A DNA stretch of 8,716 nucleotides. Origin: an uncultured Clostridia bacterium (GTDB taxonomy: Bacteria > Bacillota > Clostridia > Oscillospirales > Acutalibacteraceae). Under the pieces are notes generated by a model. That model was not told the origin of the DNA. It was given only the letters and a program-made list of their open reading frames with translations, and made no database searches. The stretch is from positions 1 through 8,716 of the forward strand of contig CAJOQU010000154.1 in NCBI GenBank assembly GCA_905236975.1. The letters run 5' to 3'. Below, one piece after another: positions 1 through 6,361 of the stretch. The position numbers and the translations under genes are program-made. Numbering within the stretch: position 1 is the first letter of the stretch; the number at the start of each line of letters is the position of its first letter.

Positions 1-116
1 CCTGACGGATTTCCGAGTATTTTAACGAAGCAGAGCACAAAATTCATCCGCTAAAATCGAGTTCGGATGGTCGTGCTATGCTTAGGCTGGCGAGAGTTGA
101 ACCCCATACGGTTCAA
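1..116. other. noncoding left edge downstream of the Rrf2 gene
   Basis: I see no supportable gene here. The plus strand is open from the edge only to a TAA at 52-54 (17 codons), too short to call a gene end, and minus-strand frames close quickly. The one structure is a 7-bp hairpin (TTGAACC at 97-103, GGTTCAA at 110-116, 6-base loop) that touches the Rrf2 stop codon. On the minus strand it is followed by CTCTCGCC rather than a run of T, so it is not a standard intrinsic terminator. Confidence 0.5.
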
Positions 117-542
117 TCAAATCACATAATTATCCGGCTGTTCCCGCTCCATTAAATCGGCAAGGGTAATGCCGGCGAAATACTCTTCCGTTATTTGGTA
201 ATACTTTTCCCATATTCCAAGTGTGCGGCATTCATTGGCGCGATCACAGAGCGCCGCGTCACGGCGCAGACAGGCCACCGGCGCCAAATCCCCCTCAGCC
301 AAACGCAGAATATCCCACAGGGTAATTTGATCCGGCTCACGCGAAAGCTTGTACCCGCCGCCCTTGCCGTGGCTGCTGTCGATCAAGCCCCCGGATTTTA
401 ACGCGGGCAGAATGCGTTCGATATACTTCAGCGATATTTCCTGCCGTTCCGCCACCGATTTCATGGGAATATAATCGCCGTTTTGGTGTTCTGCCAAATC
501 TAATAAAATGCTGATTGCATACCGTCCCTTTGTTGAGATCAT
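117..542 (-). CDS. Rrf2/IscR-family transcriptional regulator
   Basis: A 141-residue DNA-binding regulator of the Rrf2 family, typical in length. The N-terminus MISTKGRYAI is the family signature. A winged helix-turn-helix follows at about residues 10-65, with the recognition region near 26-50 and the wing HGKGGGYKL at about 59-66. Cysteines C91, C99 and C105 match the three-cysteine cluster that holds an iron-sulfur centre in IscR and related proteins, so this copy may sense Fe-S or redox status; that is inference. No iscS/iscU or cysteine metabolism gene is seen beside it, so its regulon cannot be read from the window. The ATG at 542 is preceded on the minus strand by GAGGA at 6-7 bases. 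A sigma-A promoter and inverted repeats upstream suggest autoregulation. Confidence 0.9.
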   Translation of the reverse strand: MISTKGRYAISILLDLAEHQNGDYIPMKSVAERQEISLKYIERILPALKSGGLIDSSHGKGGGYKLSREPDQITLWDILRLAEGDLAPVACLRRDAALCDRANECRTLGIWEKYYQITEEYFAGITLADLMEREQPDNYVI

Positions 543-589
543 GAAACGTCCTCGCTTTCTTTTTAAGCCTCTGCCTGTCCTATTATCCT

Positions 590-619
590 ATTGTACTACT
601 AAGCAAGTAGGAAAATCAA
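590..619 (-). promoter_or_regulatory. sigma-A promoter of the Rrf2 gene with candidate operator
   Basis: On the minus strand a -35 TTGATT (614-619) and a -10 TACAAT (590-595) are separated by 18 bases. The spacer contains an inverted repeat, CTACT (596-600) and AGTAG (606-610) around five bases. Such placement is typical of an operator blocking RNA polymerase, and autoregulation is common among Rrf2 proteins. That the Rrf2 protein binds here is inference. Confidence 0.5.
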
Positions 620-649
620 GTGTTTTTTCTTTTTTGCGAATTGATTTTC
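611..649. repeat. 9-bp inverted repeat spanning both divergent -35 boxes
   Basis: GAAAATCAA at 611-619 and TTGATTTTC at 641-649 are perfect inverted copies separated by 21 bases of mostly T-rich sequence. The -35 box of the minus-strand Rrf2 promoter lies in the left arm and that of the plus-strand manA promoter in the right arm. It may be a shared operator, or simply the result of two TTGATT boxes facing apart plus flanking A/T bases. Confidence 0.45.
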
Positions 650-669
650 GCCCGGTTTTCTGCTATACT
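641..669 (+). promoter_or_regulatory. sigma-A promoter of manA
   Basis: A -35 TTGATT (641-646) is followed after 17 bases by a -10 TATACT (664-669). The predicted transcription start is near 676, giving a leader of about 23 bases before the manA ATG at 699. Confidence 0.7.
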
Positions 670-698
670 GATAAAAAACTCCGCGGGAGGCTATGGGG

Positions 699-1655
699 AT
701 GTATCCATTATTATTACGCCCTGCCCTGAAGGATTATTTATGGGGCGGCACCAAATTAAAAACCGAATACGGCTACCAAACCGACGCGCAAAAGGCCGCC
801 GAGGCCTGGGTGCTTTCCTGTCATCAGGACGGGCAAAACACGGTGTTGAACGGCGAATATAAAGGCCGCACGCTGTCTGAAGTCCTGTCCCTTTGGGGGG
901 CGGGGGCGCTCGGAAGCAAAGCCGCCGCGTTCCCGTATTTTCCGTTGCTGATCAAGTTGATCGACGCCAAAGACAAACTATCCGTTCAGGTTCACCCGAA
1001 TGACGACTATGCCCTTGCCCACGAGGGTGAGTTCGGCAAAACCGAAATGTGGTATGTGGTGGACTGCGACGAGGGCGCCCGGCTGATTTACGGCTTTGAC
1101 CGTGCCGTCTCCAAAGAGGAATTCGAGCGCCGTATCCGCGAGAATACGCTTTCCGAGATCTGCCATTTTGTGCCGGTACACAAGGGCGACGTCTTTTTCA
1201 TCGCGGCGGGCACGCTGCATGCCATCGGCGCGGGTATCTTGATCGCCGAAGTCCAGCAGAACTCCAACACCACCTATCGCGTTTCGGACTACGGCCGCTT
1301 GGGGGCGGACGGCAAACCCCGCCCTTTACATGTGGAAAAAGCCTTGTGCGTGACCAACCGCGAAAAGCCGTCTCACCCTTACGGGCAGGTGGGGAAGGTG
1401 ACCGAGCACCCCTTCGGCCGCCTGCGTGAGCTGGCCGCCTGCAGCCTTTTTACCGCACAGCTTTTATCGCTTAACGGCTGCGGTGATTTTTGCGAACCGG
1501 ACAGCTTTTTCTCCCTTGTGGTGTTAGAAGGCAAGGCCGATTGCACTTGGTGTGACGGCTCGCTGACGCTTGACAAGGGGGAGAGCTTATTTGTCCCGGC
1601 GGGACTGCCCGTGACCCTGTCCGGCAAGGCCGAGATCCTTTACAGCAGGGTGTAG
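699..1655 (+). CDS. manA: mannose-6-phosphate isomerase, class I
   Basis: Interconverts mannose 6-phosphate and fructose 6-phosphate in the cytoplasm, linking mannose use or mannosyl-precursor synthesis to glycolysis. The 318-residue product has the length of the short Bacillus-type enzymes. Zinc ligands are visible in family order: Q97 and H99 in QVHPNDDY, E116 in GKTEMWYV, and H174 in AGTLHAIG; R194 in the conserved stretch NTTYRVSDYGR is the expected catalytic arginine. The cupin barrel occupies the middle of the protein and a second cupin-like half ends it. I chose the ATG at 699 over 693 because GGGAGG (685-690) is 8 bases from 699 but only 2 from 693, and MYPLLLRPALKDYLWGG is the usual family N-terminus. 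It is preceded by its own promoter and has no sugar transporter beside it in this window. Confidence 0.93.
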   Translation: MYPLLLRPALKDYLWGGTKLKTEYGYQTDAQKAAEAWVLSCHQDGQNTVLNGEYKGRTLSEVLSLWGAGALGSKAAAFPYFPLLIKLIDAKDKLSVQVHPNDDYALAHEGEFGKTEMWYVVDCDEGARLIYGFDRAVSKEEFERRIRENTLSEICHFVPVHKGDVFFIAAGTLHAIGAGILIAEVQQNSNTTYRVSDYGRLGADGKPRPLHVEKALCVTNREKPSHPYGQVGKVTEHPFGRLRELAACSLFTAQLLSLNGCGDFCEPDSFFSLVVLEGKADCTWCDGSLTLDKGESLFVPAGLPVTLSGKAEILYSRV

Positions 1656-1656
1656 G

Positions 1657-1694
1657 CCGGTGCAGTCTCTGCGCCCGGACGGGATTTGGTTTTT
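1657..1694 (+). terminator. weak terminator-like hairpin after manA
   Basis: Directly after the manA stop codon, CCGG-T-GCAG (1657-1665) can pair with CTGC-G-C-CCGG (1669-1678), leaving a one-base bulge and a three-base loop. The T run (1690-1694) lies about 11 bases beyond the stem, too far for an efficient intrinsic terminator, so this is marginal. Confidence 0.3.
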
Positions 1695-1702
1695 CGAAGT
1701 CC

Positions 1703-1731
1703 TTGCCACAAAAATATGATATCATAAAAAT
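1703..1731 (+). promoter_or_regulatory. possible promoter of the rarA operon
   Basis: A -35-like TTGCCA (1703-1708) is followed after 16 bases by the -10-like TAAAAA (1725-1730). An alternative is TATGAT at 1715-1720 with a poor -35 at TTTTCG (1691-1696). The region is A/T-rich compared with the flanking genes. Neither choice is strong. Confidence 0.35.
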
Positions 1732-1765
1732 ACAAAATTTCAATTTCAGAGAGGGGGAAGCCGGC

Positions 1766-3031
1766 ATGAGCGCTCCTCTTGCGGATCGCCTGCGCCCGCA
1801 AACCATTGACGAGGTCGCCGGGCAGCAGCATTTGCTGGCCGAGGGTAAAATTCTTCGCCGCATTGTAGATTCGGGAACCATACCCAACCTTATTTTTTAC
1901 GGCCCGTCCGGGGTCGGAAAGACTACCGTGGCCAATATTCTGGCTAAAACCAGCGGTAAAAAGCTTTGCTATTTGAACGCCACCACCGCCTCTACGGCCG
2001 ATATTAAAGAAATTGTGGCCTCCATTGGCACCATTGAGGCCGGAGCGGGCATTTTGCTCTATCTTGACGAGATACAATATTTTAACAAAAAGCAACAGCA
2101 AATTTTGCTTTCCTACATTGAAAACGGCGATATCACCCTGATTGCCGCCACCACAGAAAACCCCTATTTTTATGTTTATAACGCGATTTTAAGCCGTTCT
2201 ACCGTGTTTGAGTTCAAACCCTTGACGGCGGCCGATATTCAGGGGGTTGTCACCCGTGCTATCGGCATTTTAAGCGCGGAAAAACAAAAGCCGATCACCC
2301 TGTCGCCCCTTTCCCTGCACAAGCTCAGTACCGCCGCCGCAGGGGATGTGCGCCGCGCACTCAACATGCTGGAGCTTTGCATTCTGACCGCCGAAACCGA
2401 TGGGGGGATTGATATTTCCGACCAATCCGTGGAAGAGATTTTAGCCTCCAACGCGGTTCGCTATGATCGTGAAGGCGACGAACATTACGATGTGATCTCG
2501 GCCTATCAAAAATCCATGCGCGGCTCTGATCCCGATGCGGCGGTCTACTACCTTGCCCGACTGCTTGCGGCCGGCGACCTGCCTTCGGCCTGCCGCCGGT
2601 TGTTGGTCTGTGCCAATGAAGATGTCGGGCTTGCCTACCCGCAGATCATCCCCATTGTGAAGGCGGCGGTCGATACCGCTAAAGAGGTCGGCTTGCCCGA
2701 AGCGCGCATCCCCCTTGCCAACGCGGTCATTTTGGTGGCGACCTCTCCCAAATCCAACTCGGCCTATAACGCCATCAACCGCGCCATGGCCGATGTGGAA
2801 GCCGGAAAAACCGGGAATATTCCAAGGCAGCTGCAAAATAAGCATTTTGATGGGGAAGATGCGGCCGTGAAAGGGCAACACTATCTTTATCCGCATGATT
2901 TTCCTTGTCATTATGTAAACCAGCAATATTTGCCGAACGAATTAAAGGACACTCGATATTTTGAGTTTGGACCCAATAAAACCGAGCAACAATATAAAGA
3001 GTATTGGGATAAAATCAAAAACAAAAAATAA
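1766..3031 (+). CDS. rarA: replication-associated recombination protein A (AAA+ ATPase)
   Basis: RarA (also MgsA, yeast Mgs1/WRNIP1 family) is a clamp-loader-like ATPase acting at stalled or damaged replication forks, usually with single-strand binding protein. The 421-residue product is the normal family length. Visible motifs are Walker A GPSGVGKT (residues 46-53), Walker B LLYLDE (97-102), sensor 1 in AATTEN (about 128-132), the arginine finger in ILSRS (R144) and a sensor 2 region GDVRRALNMLE. The C-terminal tetramerisation domain carries the characteristic CANEDVGLAYP and ATSPKSNSAY stretches. The upstream ATG at 1703 has no ribosome binding site; the ATG at 1766 follows AGAGGGGG by 8 bases and gives the usual start of about 10 residues before the conserved RPQTIDE. 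The next gene follows after 24 bases without a terminator. Confidence 0.95.
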   Translation: MSAPLADRLRPQTIDEVAGQQHLLAEGKILRRIVDSGTIPNLIFYGPSGVGKTTVANILAKTSGKKLCYLNATTASTADIKEIVASIGTIEAGAGILLYLDEIQYFNKKQQQILLSYIENGDITLIAATTENPYFYVYNAILSRSTVFEFKPLTAADIQGVVTRAIGILSAEKQKPITLSPLSLHKLSTAAAGDVRRALNMLELCILTAETDGGIDISDQSVEEILASNAVRYDREGDEHYDVISAYQKSMRGSDPDAAVYYLARLLAAGDLPSACRRLLVCANEDVGLAYPQIIPIVKAAVDTAKEVGLPEARIPLANAVILVATSPKSNSAYNAINRAMADVEAGKTGNIPRQLQNKHFDGEDAAVKGQHYLYPHDFPCHYVNQQYLPNELKDTRYFEFGPNKTEQQYKEYWDKIKNKK

Positions 3032-3055
3032 TTATGTAAACCGGAAGAGATCGTC

Positions 3056-3490
3056 ATGAACCAAAATCCTTTGCCCCAAAAAACCTTGCGATTGTGGCAG
3101 TTACGCGTCGCCCTTGTTGGCGGAGTGCCTTTTTTGCTATGCCTTTTTTTCTTGTATTTGTCAAAATGGTTCCTTTTGCCCGCGATTTTTGTGTTAGTGC
3201 TTTCGCTTTGGCTGATTTTTTGGTATTTTCCTCGCTATTTTCAAAGCTATGAGGTGCAGTTTCCCCAAAACGCCATTGTCATTCGGCGCGGCGTTTTCAT
3301 TCGTTCCTCTCATATTATGCCCTTTTCTAAATTGGTCTATGTGCAAAGCTTTTCGACCCCATTATCCAAATCCATGGGGCTTGCCGCTATCAGCCTGAAG
3401 GCGGCACGCAGCAGTTTGTTTATCCCCGAGCTTAGCGATGCCGATGTGCAGCTTTTCATTCATTCGGTCACAAAGGAGGGGGACAATTGA
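3056..3490 (+). CDS. ydbS: bacterial PH-domain membrane protein, YdbS-like
   Basis: A 144-residue membrane protein of the bPH2 (formerly DUF304) type, close in size to Bacillus subtilis YdbS. Two hydrophobic segments lie at about residues 17-38 and 40-62, followed by a pleckstrin-homology-like domain from about 67 to the end, with the family pattern of a strand, RRGVFIRSSHIMPFSKLVYVQ, and a final helix. YdbS and YdbT form a paired membrane system in Bacillus whose molecular role is not well defined; resistance to certain bacteriocins has been linked to it. GGAAGAG (3043-3049) precedes the ATG. The stop overlaps the next gene's start. The name rests on domain type and on the adjacent YdbT-like partner, not on an alignment. 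Confidence 0.8.
   Translation: MNQNPLPQKTLRLWQLRVALVGGVPFLLCLFFLYLSKWFLLPAIFVLVLSLWLIFWYFPRYFQSYEVQFPQNAIVIRRGVFIRSSHIMPFSKLVYVQSFSTPLSKSMGLAAISLKAARSSLFIPELSDADVQLFIHSVTKEGDN
3472..3489 (+). promoter_or_regulatory. strong ribosome binding site deciding a TTG start
   Basis: AAAGGAGG (3472-3479) lies inside the ydbS-like gene, 7 bases before a TTG at 3487-3489. It fixes the ydbT-like start at TTG and places it in the overlap TTGA with the upstream stop codon, a layout associated with translational coupling. Confidence 0.85.
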
Positions 3491-4917
3491 AACAAGAATT
3501 TCACGCGCATCCGTTTATGATGCTGAAGCTCATGAAGCCTTTCCGCTTTGTGCTGATTCTGCCGGTATTGAAGGGCCTTCTGCAATACTGGATCAGCCGC
3601 AAGATCACGGGCGTTTTAGGGCTGGAAATCGTGGCCGTTTCGGTCATCACCCTGATCGCGGCATTGCGCTGCCGTTCGTTCCGTCTGATAATTTCGAAGC
3701 AAAACGTTACCGTACAAATCGGCGTGATTCTGCGCTCGCGTGCGGTCATTCCAATCGAAAAGCTATCGTCGGTGCGAGCCATGCAAAACCCACTGGACGC
3801 CGTTTTTCACGCCGTTACCATGCAAATTCATACCGAAGCCGGACTGCAGGGCAGAGCCGACTTTGAATATAAACTCCGTTTTCGTGACAGCGAACGGTTC
3901 GCCGAACTGATATACGGCAATGTCGAACGCACCACCGTGAAATTTTCCGCCATTAAGGTTGCCATTATGGCGGCCACCACCTCGTCGGCCGTCACCGGCA
4001 TGATTATCGCCGTACCCGTTATCCATCAAACCGGTCGTCTGCTGGGGCTTGCCATCGACCGCATGCTTTTAGATGAGATCAACACGGTTTCCGAACGGTT
4101 CCAAACCGTTTTTCCGCCGATTGTCAATGCCGTTACGCTGATTTTTTTGTTGAGCTACGCTGTGGCTTTTGTCTATTCGCTTCTTAAGACCATCAACTTT
4201 ACCCTTGCAACGGACGAAACCACCATGGAAGTCAAATCCGGTTTTTTTGTGCGGCGGCGCGCCTTTTTTAAAAAAAGCTCGGTCAACGACGTTAAAATCG
4301 ACCAAACACCCTTGATGCGCCTTTTTCGCCGCTATGTGATGAAGGTGAGCGTGGGCGGCTACGGCGATACCCGGTCGGAAGAAGCCGTGCTGGTGCCAAG
4401 CGCCCGCCGGAACGAGATCCAACAGCAGTTCTCGACTTTTTTTCCTTTTTTAAAAGCCGACGGTCCGGCGATTCACGCCGCACCGGATGGCAGAACCCTG
4501 AACCGTTTTTTGTTTTGGCCAAAGCTTTATATGACCGCCTTGTTCACGGTTTCGGTTATACCGGCTGTTTTCTTTGAGGAATTTCGCAGTCTTATTTTGT
4601 TTTTAAATTTGGTCACAGCTGTGATTATTGTCTATCACGCTTATTTATGTGTGTTTGAATGGAAGTTTGGGTCGGTGAAATTCGGCGACAATTTGGCCGC
4701 CAAAAGCGTTAAGGGCTTTCGCACCACCGAGCTATACTGCCCGAAGGAAAATATCGGCGAAATTAAAATTATGCGATTCCCGCCTGATTTGCGGCGCGGC
4801 ACCTGCAGCATTCGCGCCACCGTGCGCTCCGAGGCGGCCGACCACATCCGCGTGCGCCATATTGATTACGCCGCCGTTTGTCAGGGAATTGCAGAAATTT
4901 ACGGAATCCGGTTATAA
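3487..4917 (+). CDS. ydbT: bacterial PH-domain membrane protein, YdbT-like
   Basis: A 476-residue membrane protein, close to the roughly 490 residues of B. subtilis YdbT. It appears to hold three bPH2 (DUF304-type) domains alternating with membrane segments: domain 1 at about 60-120 (after helices near 17-35 and 40-60), domain 2 at about 236-315 (after helices near 158-180 and 208-232), and domain 3 at about 395-470 (after helices near 345-362 and 368-390). Domain 2 shows the typical EVKSGFFVRRRAFFKKSSVNDVKI pattern in shortened form: repeated basic residues, then a helix and strand. No enzyme motif is visible. It starts with TTG after an excellent AAAGGAGG and overlaps the ydbS-like stop. 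Together the two proteins probably form one membrane complex; this is inferred from pairing and overlap. I see no clear terminator before the next gene. Confidence 0.8.
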   Translation: MKQEFHAHPFMMLKLMKPFRFVLILPVLKGLLQYWISRKITGVLGLEIVAVSVITLIAALRCRSFRLIISKQNVTVQIGVILRSRAVIPIEKLSSVRAMQNPLDAVFHAVTMQIHTEAGLQGRADFEYKLRFRDSERFAELIYGNVERTTVKFSAIKVAIMAATTSSAVTGMIIAVPVIHQTGRLLGLAIDRMLLDEINTVSERFQTVFPPIVNAVTLIFLLSYAVAFVYSLLKTINFTLATDETTMEVKSGFFVRRRAFFKKSSVNDVKIDQTPLMRLFRRYVMKVSVGGYGDTRSEEAVLVPSARRNEIQQQFSTFFPFLKADGPAIHAAPDGRTLNRFLFWPKLYMTALFTVSVIPAVFFEEFRSLILFLNLVTAVIIVYHAYLCVFEWKFGSVKFGDNLAAKSVKGFRTTELYCPKENIGEIKIMRFPPDLRRGTCSIRATVRSEAADHIRVRHIDYAAVCQGIAEIYGIRL

Positions 4918-4952
4918 AACAGCGTCTGACAAAGCGGCATGACAGGCTCTTA

Positions 4953-4981
4953 TTATGAATGTAATTATTTCTTGCATAATT
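4953..4981 (+). promoter_or_regulatory. spoVAE: weak sigma-G-like promoter candidate before spoVAE
   Basis: SpoVA genes in spore formers are usually read by sigma-G. A -10-like CATAATT (4975-4981) is preceded at 17 bases by TTATG (4953-4957). Each differs by one base from the sigma-G patterns (GHATR and CATNHTA). With two mismatches in an A/T-rich region this is only a candidate. Confidence 0.2.
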
Positions 4982-5003
4982 TCCATCGTTATGGGAATCC
5001 TTT

Positions 5004-5025
5004 AAATGTTTCACGTGAAACATTT
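5004..5025. promoter_or_regulatory. parS: parS site 1 (ParB binding site)
   Basis: The 16-base core TGTTTCACGTGAAACA at 5007-5022 is an exact copy of the conserved Firmicute parS and is embedded in a perfect 22-bp palindrome, with AAA before and TTT after. ParB/Spo0J is expected to load here and spread. The site lies 23 bases before the spoVAE ATG, so it may be in the spoVAE leader. Confidence 0.95.
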
Positions 5026-5045
5026 TGGAAAGGATCGAGAATACG

Positions 5046-5414
5046 ATGGATTTGTTTTTACAGTGCGTAATCGCCTTTTTTGTGGGCGGCGCCATCTGTC
5101 TGATCGGGCAGATACTCATTGATTTTACAAACCTGACCCCTGCGCGGATACTGGTTTCCTTTGTGGTTGCCGGGGTCGTGTTGACCGCCATCGGTCTTTA
5201 CGAACCGTTGGTTCGTTTTGCAGGGGCGGGCGCAACCGTGCCGCTGACCGGATTTGGATACAGCCTTGCCACCGGTGTGAAGGATGCGATTCACCAATAT
5301 GGGTTTATGGGCATTTTTGCGGGAGGTCTCACCGCCGCCGCGGCCGGCATCACCGCATCTGTGGTTTTTGGCTACTTGATGTCCCTTTTTGTGAAACCCG
5401 GCGATAAAACGTAA
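5046..5414 (+). CDS. spoVAE: stage V sporulation protein AE
   Basis: A 122-residue hydrophobic protein of the SpoVA family, which in spore formers forms the inner-membrane channel for dipicolinic acid uptake during sporulation and release at germination. The recognisable conserved stretches are FFVGGAICLIGQILID (about 11-26), LTPARILV, GLYEPLVRFAGAGATVPLTGFG (about 50-71) and the C-terminal GGLTAAAAGITASVVFGYL. About four hydrophobic segments can be drawn. The ATG at 5046 is chosen because it gives the family N-terminus and follows AAAGGA (5029-5034); the TTG at 5025 would add seven residues and overlaps the parS region. Oddly, no spoVAC or spoVAD is in the window; the gene stands alone between two parS sites and ends at a strong terminator. 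Confidence 0.88.
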   Translation: MDLFLQCVIAFFVGGAICLIGQILIDFTNLTPARILVSFVVAGVVLTAIGLYEPLVRFAGAGATVPLTGFGYSLATGVKDAIHQYGFMGIFAGGLTAAAAGITASVVFGYLMSLFVKPGDKT

Positions 5415-5432
5415 CCCGCGTCTTTTTTCCGT

Positions 5433-5457
5433 CCCGGCTTAAAAGCCGGGCTTTTTT
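5433..5457 (+). terminator. intrinsic terminator after spoVAE
   Basis: CCCGGC (5433-5438) pairs with GCCGGG (5445-5450) around a TTAAAA loop, followed by C and six T. It isolates spoVAE from the parAB promoter just downstream. Confidence 0.93.
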
Positions 5458-5471
5458 ATTGTATAAAATTC

Positions 5472-5500
5472 TTTACATTTTTTCGGGATTCTGATATAAT
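5472..5500 (+). promoter_or_regulatory. near-consensus sigma-A promoter of parAB
   Basis: TTTACA (5472-5477), 17 bases, then a perfect TATAAT (5495-5500). The predicted transcription start is near 5507, so parS site 2 begins about 8 bases into the transcript. Confidence 0.88.
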
Positions 5501-5514
5501 TATAAAAGACAAAT

Positions 5515-5530
5515 TGTTTCACGTGAAACA
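5515..5530. promoter_or_regulatory. parS: parS site 2 (ParB binding site)
   Basis: An exact TGTTTCACGTGAAACA, the second copy in about 500 bases. Its flanks do not extend the palindrome. It lies between the parAB promoter and the parA start, so ParB bound here would obstruct early transcription; negative autoregulation of parAB is therefore plausible, though not shown by sequence. Confidence 0.95.
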
Positions 5531-5532
5531 TT

Positions 5533-5567
5533 CACATTCCTTTTCGCTTTCAGCGGATACGAATGTG
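5533..5567 (+). repeat. two-tier hairpin in the parA leader
   Basis: CACATTC (5533-5539) pairs with GAATGTG (5561-5567), and inside it CGCT (5545-5548) pairs with AGCG (5552-5555) around TTC, leaving a symmetric 5/5 internal loop. It lies between parS site 2 and the parA ribosome binding site. It may only be a leader structure; no regulatory role is shown. Confidence 0.45.
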
Positions 5568-5589
5568 TTTTTTGATAGGGGGCCGGGCA

Positions 5590-6357
5590 TTGGGAAAAAT
5601 CATTGCCATTGTAAACCAAAAAGGCGGGGTGGGCAAGACCACCACTGCTGTGAATTTGGCGGCGGGTATTGGGCTTGCCGGTAAAAAAACACTGCTGGTC
5701 GACGCCGATCCGCAGGGAAACTCCACCAGCGGTTTTGGGATCCATAAAAAAACCGTTAAAACCACTACATATGAACTGCTTGTCGGCACGGGCTTAGCGC
5801 GGGAAGCGGTTCTTCAAACCGAATTTGACCATGTGTCGGTTATTCCGTCCTCCATGGATTTGGCCGCCGCTGAGGTGGATCTGATCGAGGCCGACCACCG
5901 TGAGGCGCAATTGAAGATGACCTTGGCGGCTTTGCGTGAAAGCTATGACTATATTTTGATCGATTGTCCGCCTTCGTTGGGGCTTATCACCATCAACGCG
6001 CTTACCGCCTGCGATACGGTGCTGGTGCCTCTGCAATGCGAGTATTACGCATTAGAGGGCTTGTCGCAACTGATGGCCTCGATTCGTCAAATCAAACGGC
6101 TTTATAATCCCACGCTGGAGATCGAGGGAATTGTGTTGACCATGTATGACGGCCGCTTGAATTTAACAGCGCAGGTGGTCAGCGAGTTGAAAAAGTATTT
6201 TTCGGACAAGCTGTATAAAACCGTGATCCCGCGGGCGGTACGGCTTTCCGAGGCACCAAGCTACGGTATGCCCATTCAATATTACGACAAACGGTCCAAA
6301 GGCGCCGCCGCTTATACCGATCTTACCAAAGAATTTTTGAAAAAGAACAGGAGATAA
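5590..6357 (+). CDS. parA: chromosome partitioning ATPase ParA/Soj
   Basis: A 255-residue ParA/MinD-superfamily ATPase, the size of Soj. It binds DNA as an ATP dimer, is stimulated by ParB, and drives origin segregation; Soj also controls DnaA. Visible motifs are the deviant Walker A KGGVGKTT with signature lysine K11, VDADPQGN at about 37-44, and Walker B DYILIDCPPSLG at about 120-131, then the conserved VLVPLQCEYYALEGL region. I chose the TTG at 5590: AGGGGG (5577-5582) is 7 bases upstream and the protein then starts MGKIIAIVNQKGGVGKT as in the family. The in-frame ATG at 5563 lacks a binding site and falls inside a leader hairpin. parB follows four bases later. Confidence 0.96.
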   Translation: MGKIIAIVNQKGGVGKTTTAVNLAAGIGLAGKKTLLVDADPQGNSTSGFGIHKKTVKTTTYELLVGTGLAREAVLQTEFDHVSVIPSSMDLAAAEVDLIEADHREAQLKMTLAALRESYDYILIDCPPSLGLITINALTACDTVLVPLQCEYYALEGLSQLMASIRQIKRLYNPTLEIEGIVLTMYDGRLNLTAQVVSELKKYFSDKLYKTVIPRAVRLSEAPSYGMPIQYYDKRSKGAAAYTDLTKEFLKKNRR

Positions 6358-6361
6358 CGTT

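Noticed and set aside
1..54. C-terminal fragment of a plus-strand gene running in from the left edge
   Set aside because: Only 17 codons are open before TAA, with no recognisable motif.
84..116. tRNA or tmRNA 3' part on the minus strand (GGTTCAACTC resembles a T-arm)
   Set aside because: The supposed T-stem pairs only with several G-T pairs, and no acceptor, anticodon or D arm can be drawn around it.
693..698. Upstream ATG start of manA
   Set aside because: Only two bases separate it from GGGAGG; the next ATG has ideal spacing and the family N-terminus.
4951..4981. Terminator after the ydbT-like gene (ATTATG ... CATAAT)
   Set aside because: The 6-bp A/T-rich stem with a 17-base loop and no T run is too weak; these bases were listed only as a poor sigma-G promoter candidate.
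5563..5589. ATG start of parA at 5563
   Set aside because: No ribosome binding site precedes it, it lies inside a leader hairpin, and it adds nine residues before the conserved N-terminus.
4918..5590. Replication origin (oriC) near parS
   Set aside because: No cluster of DnaA boxes (TTATCCACA-like) or AT-rich unwinding repeats is visible here; parAB alone does not show that oriC is within the window.
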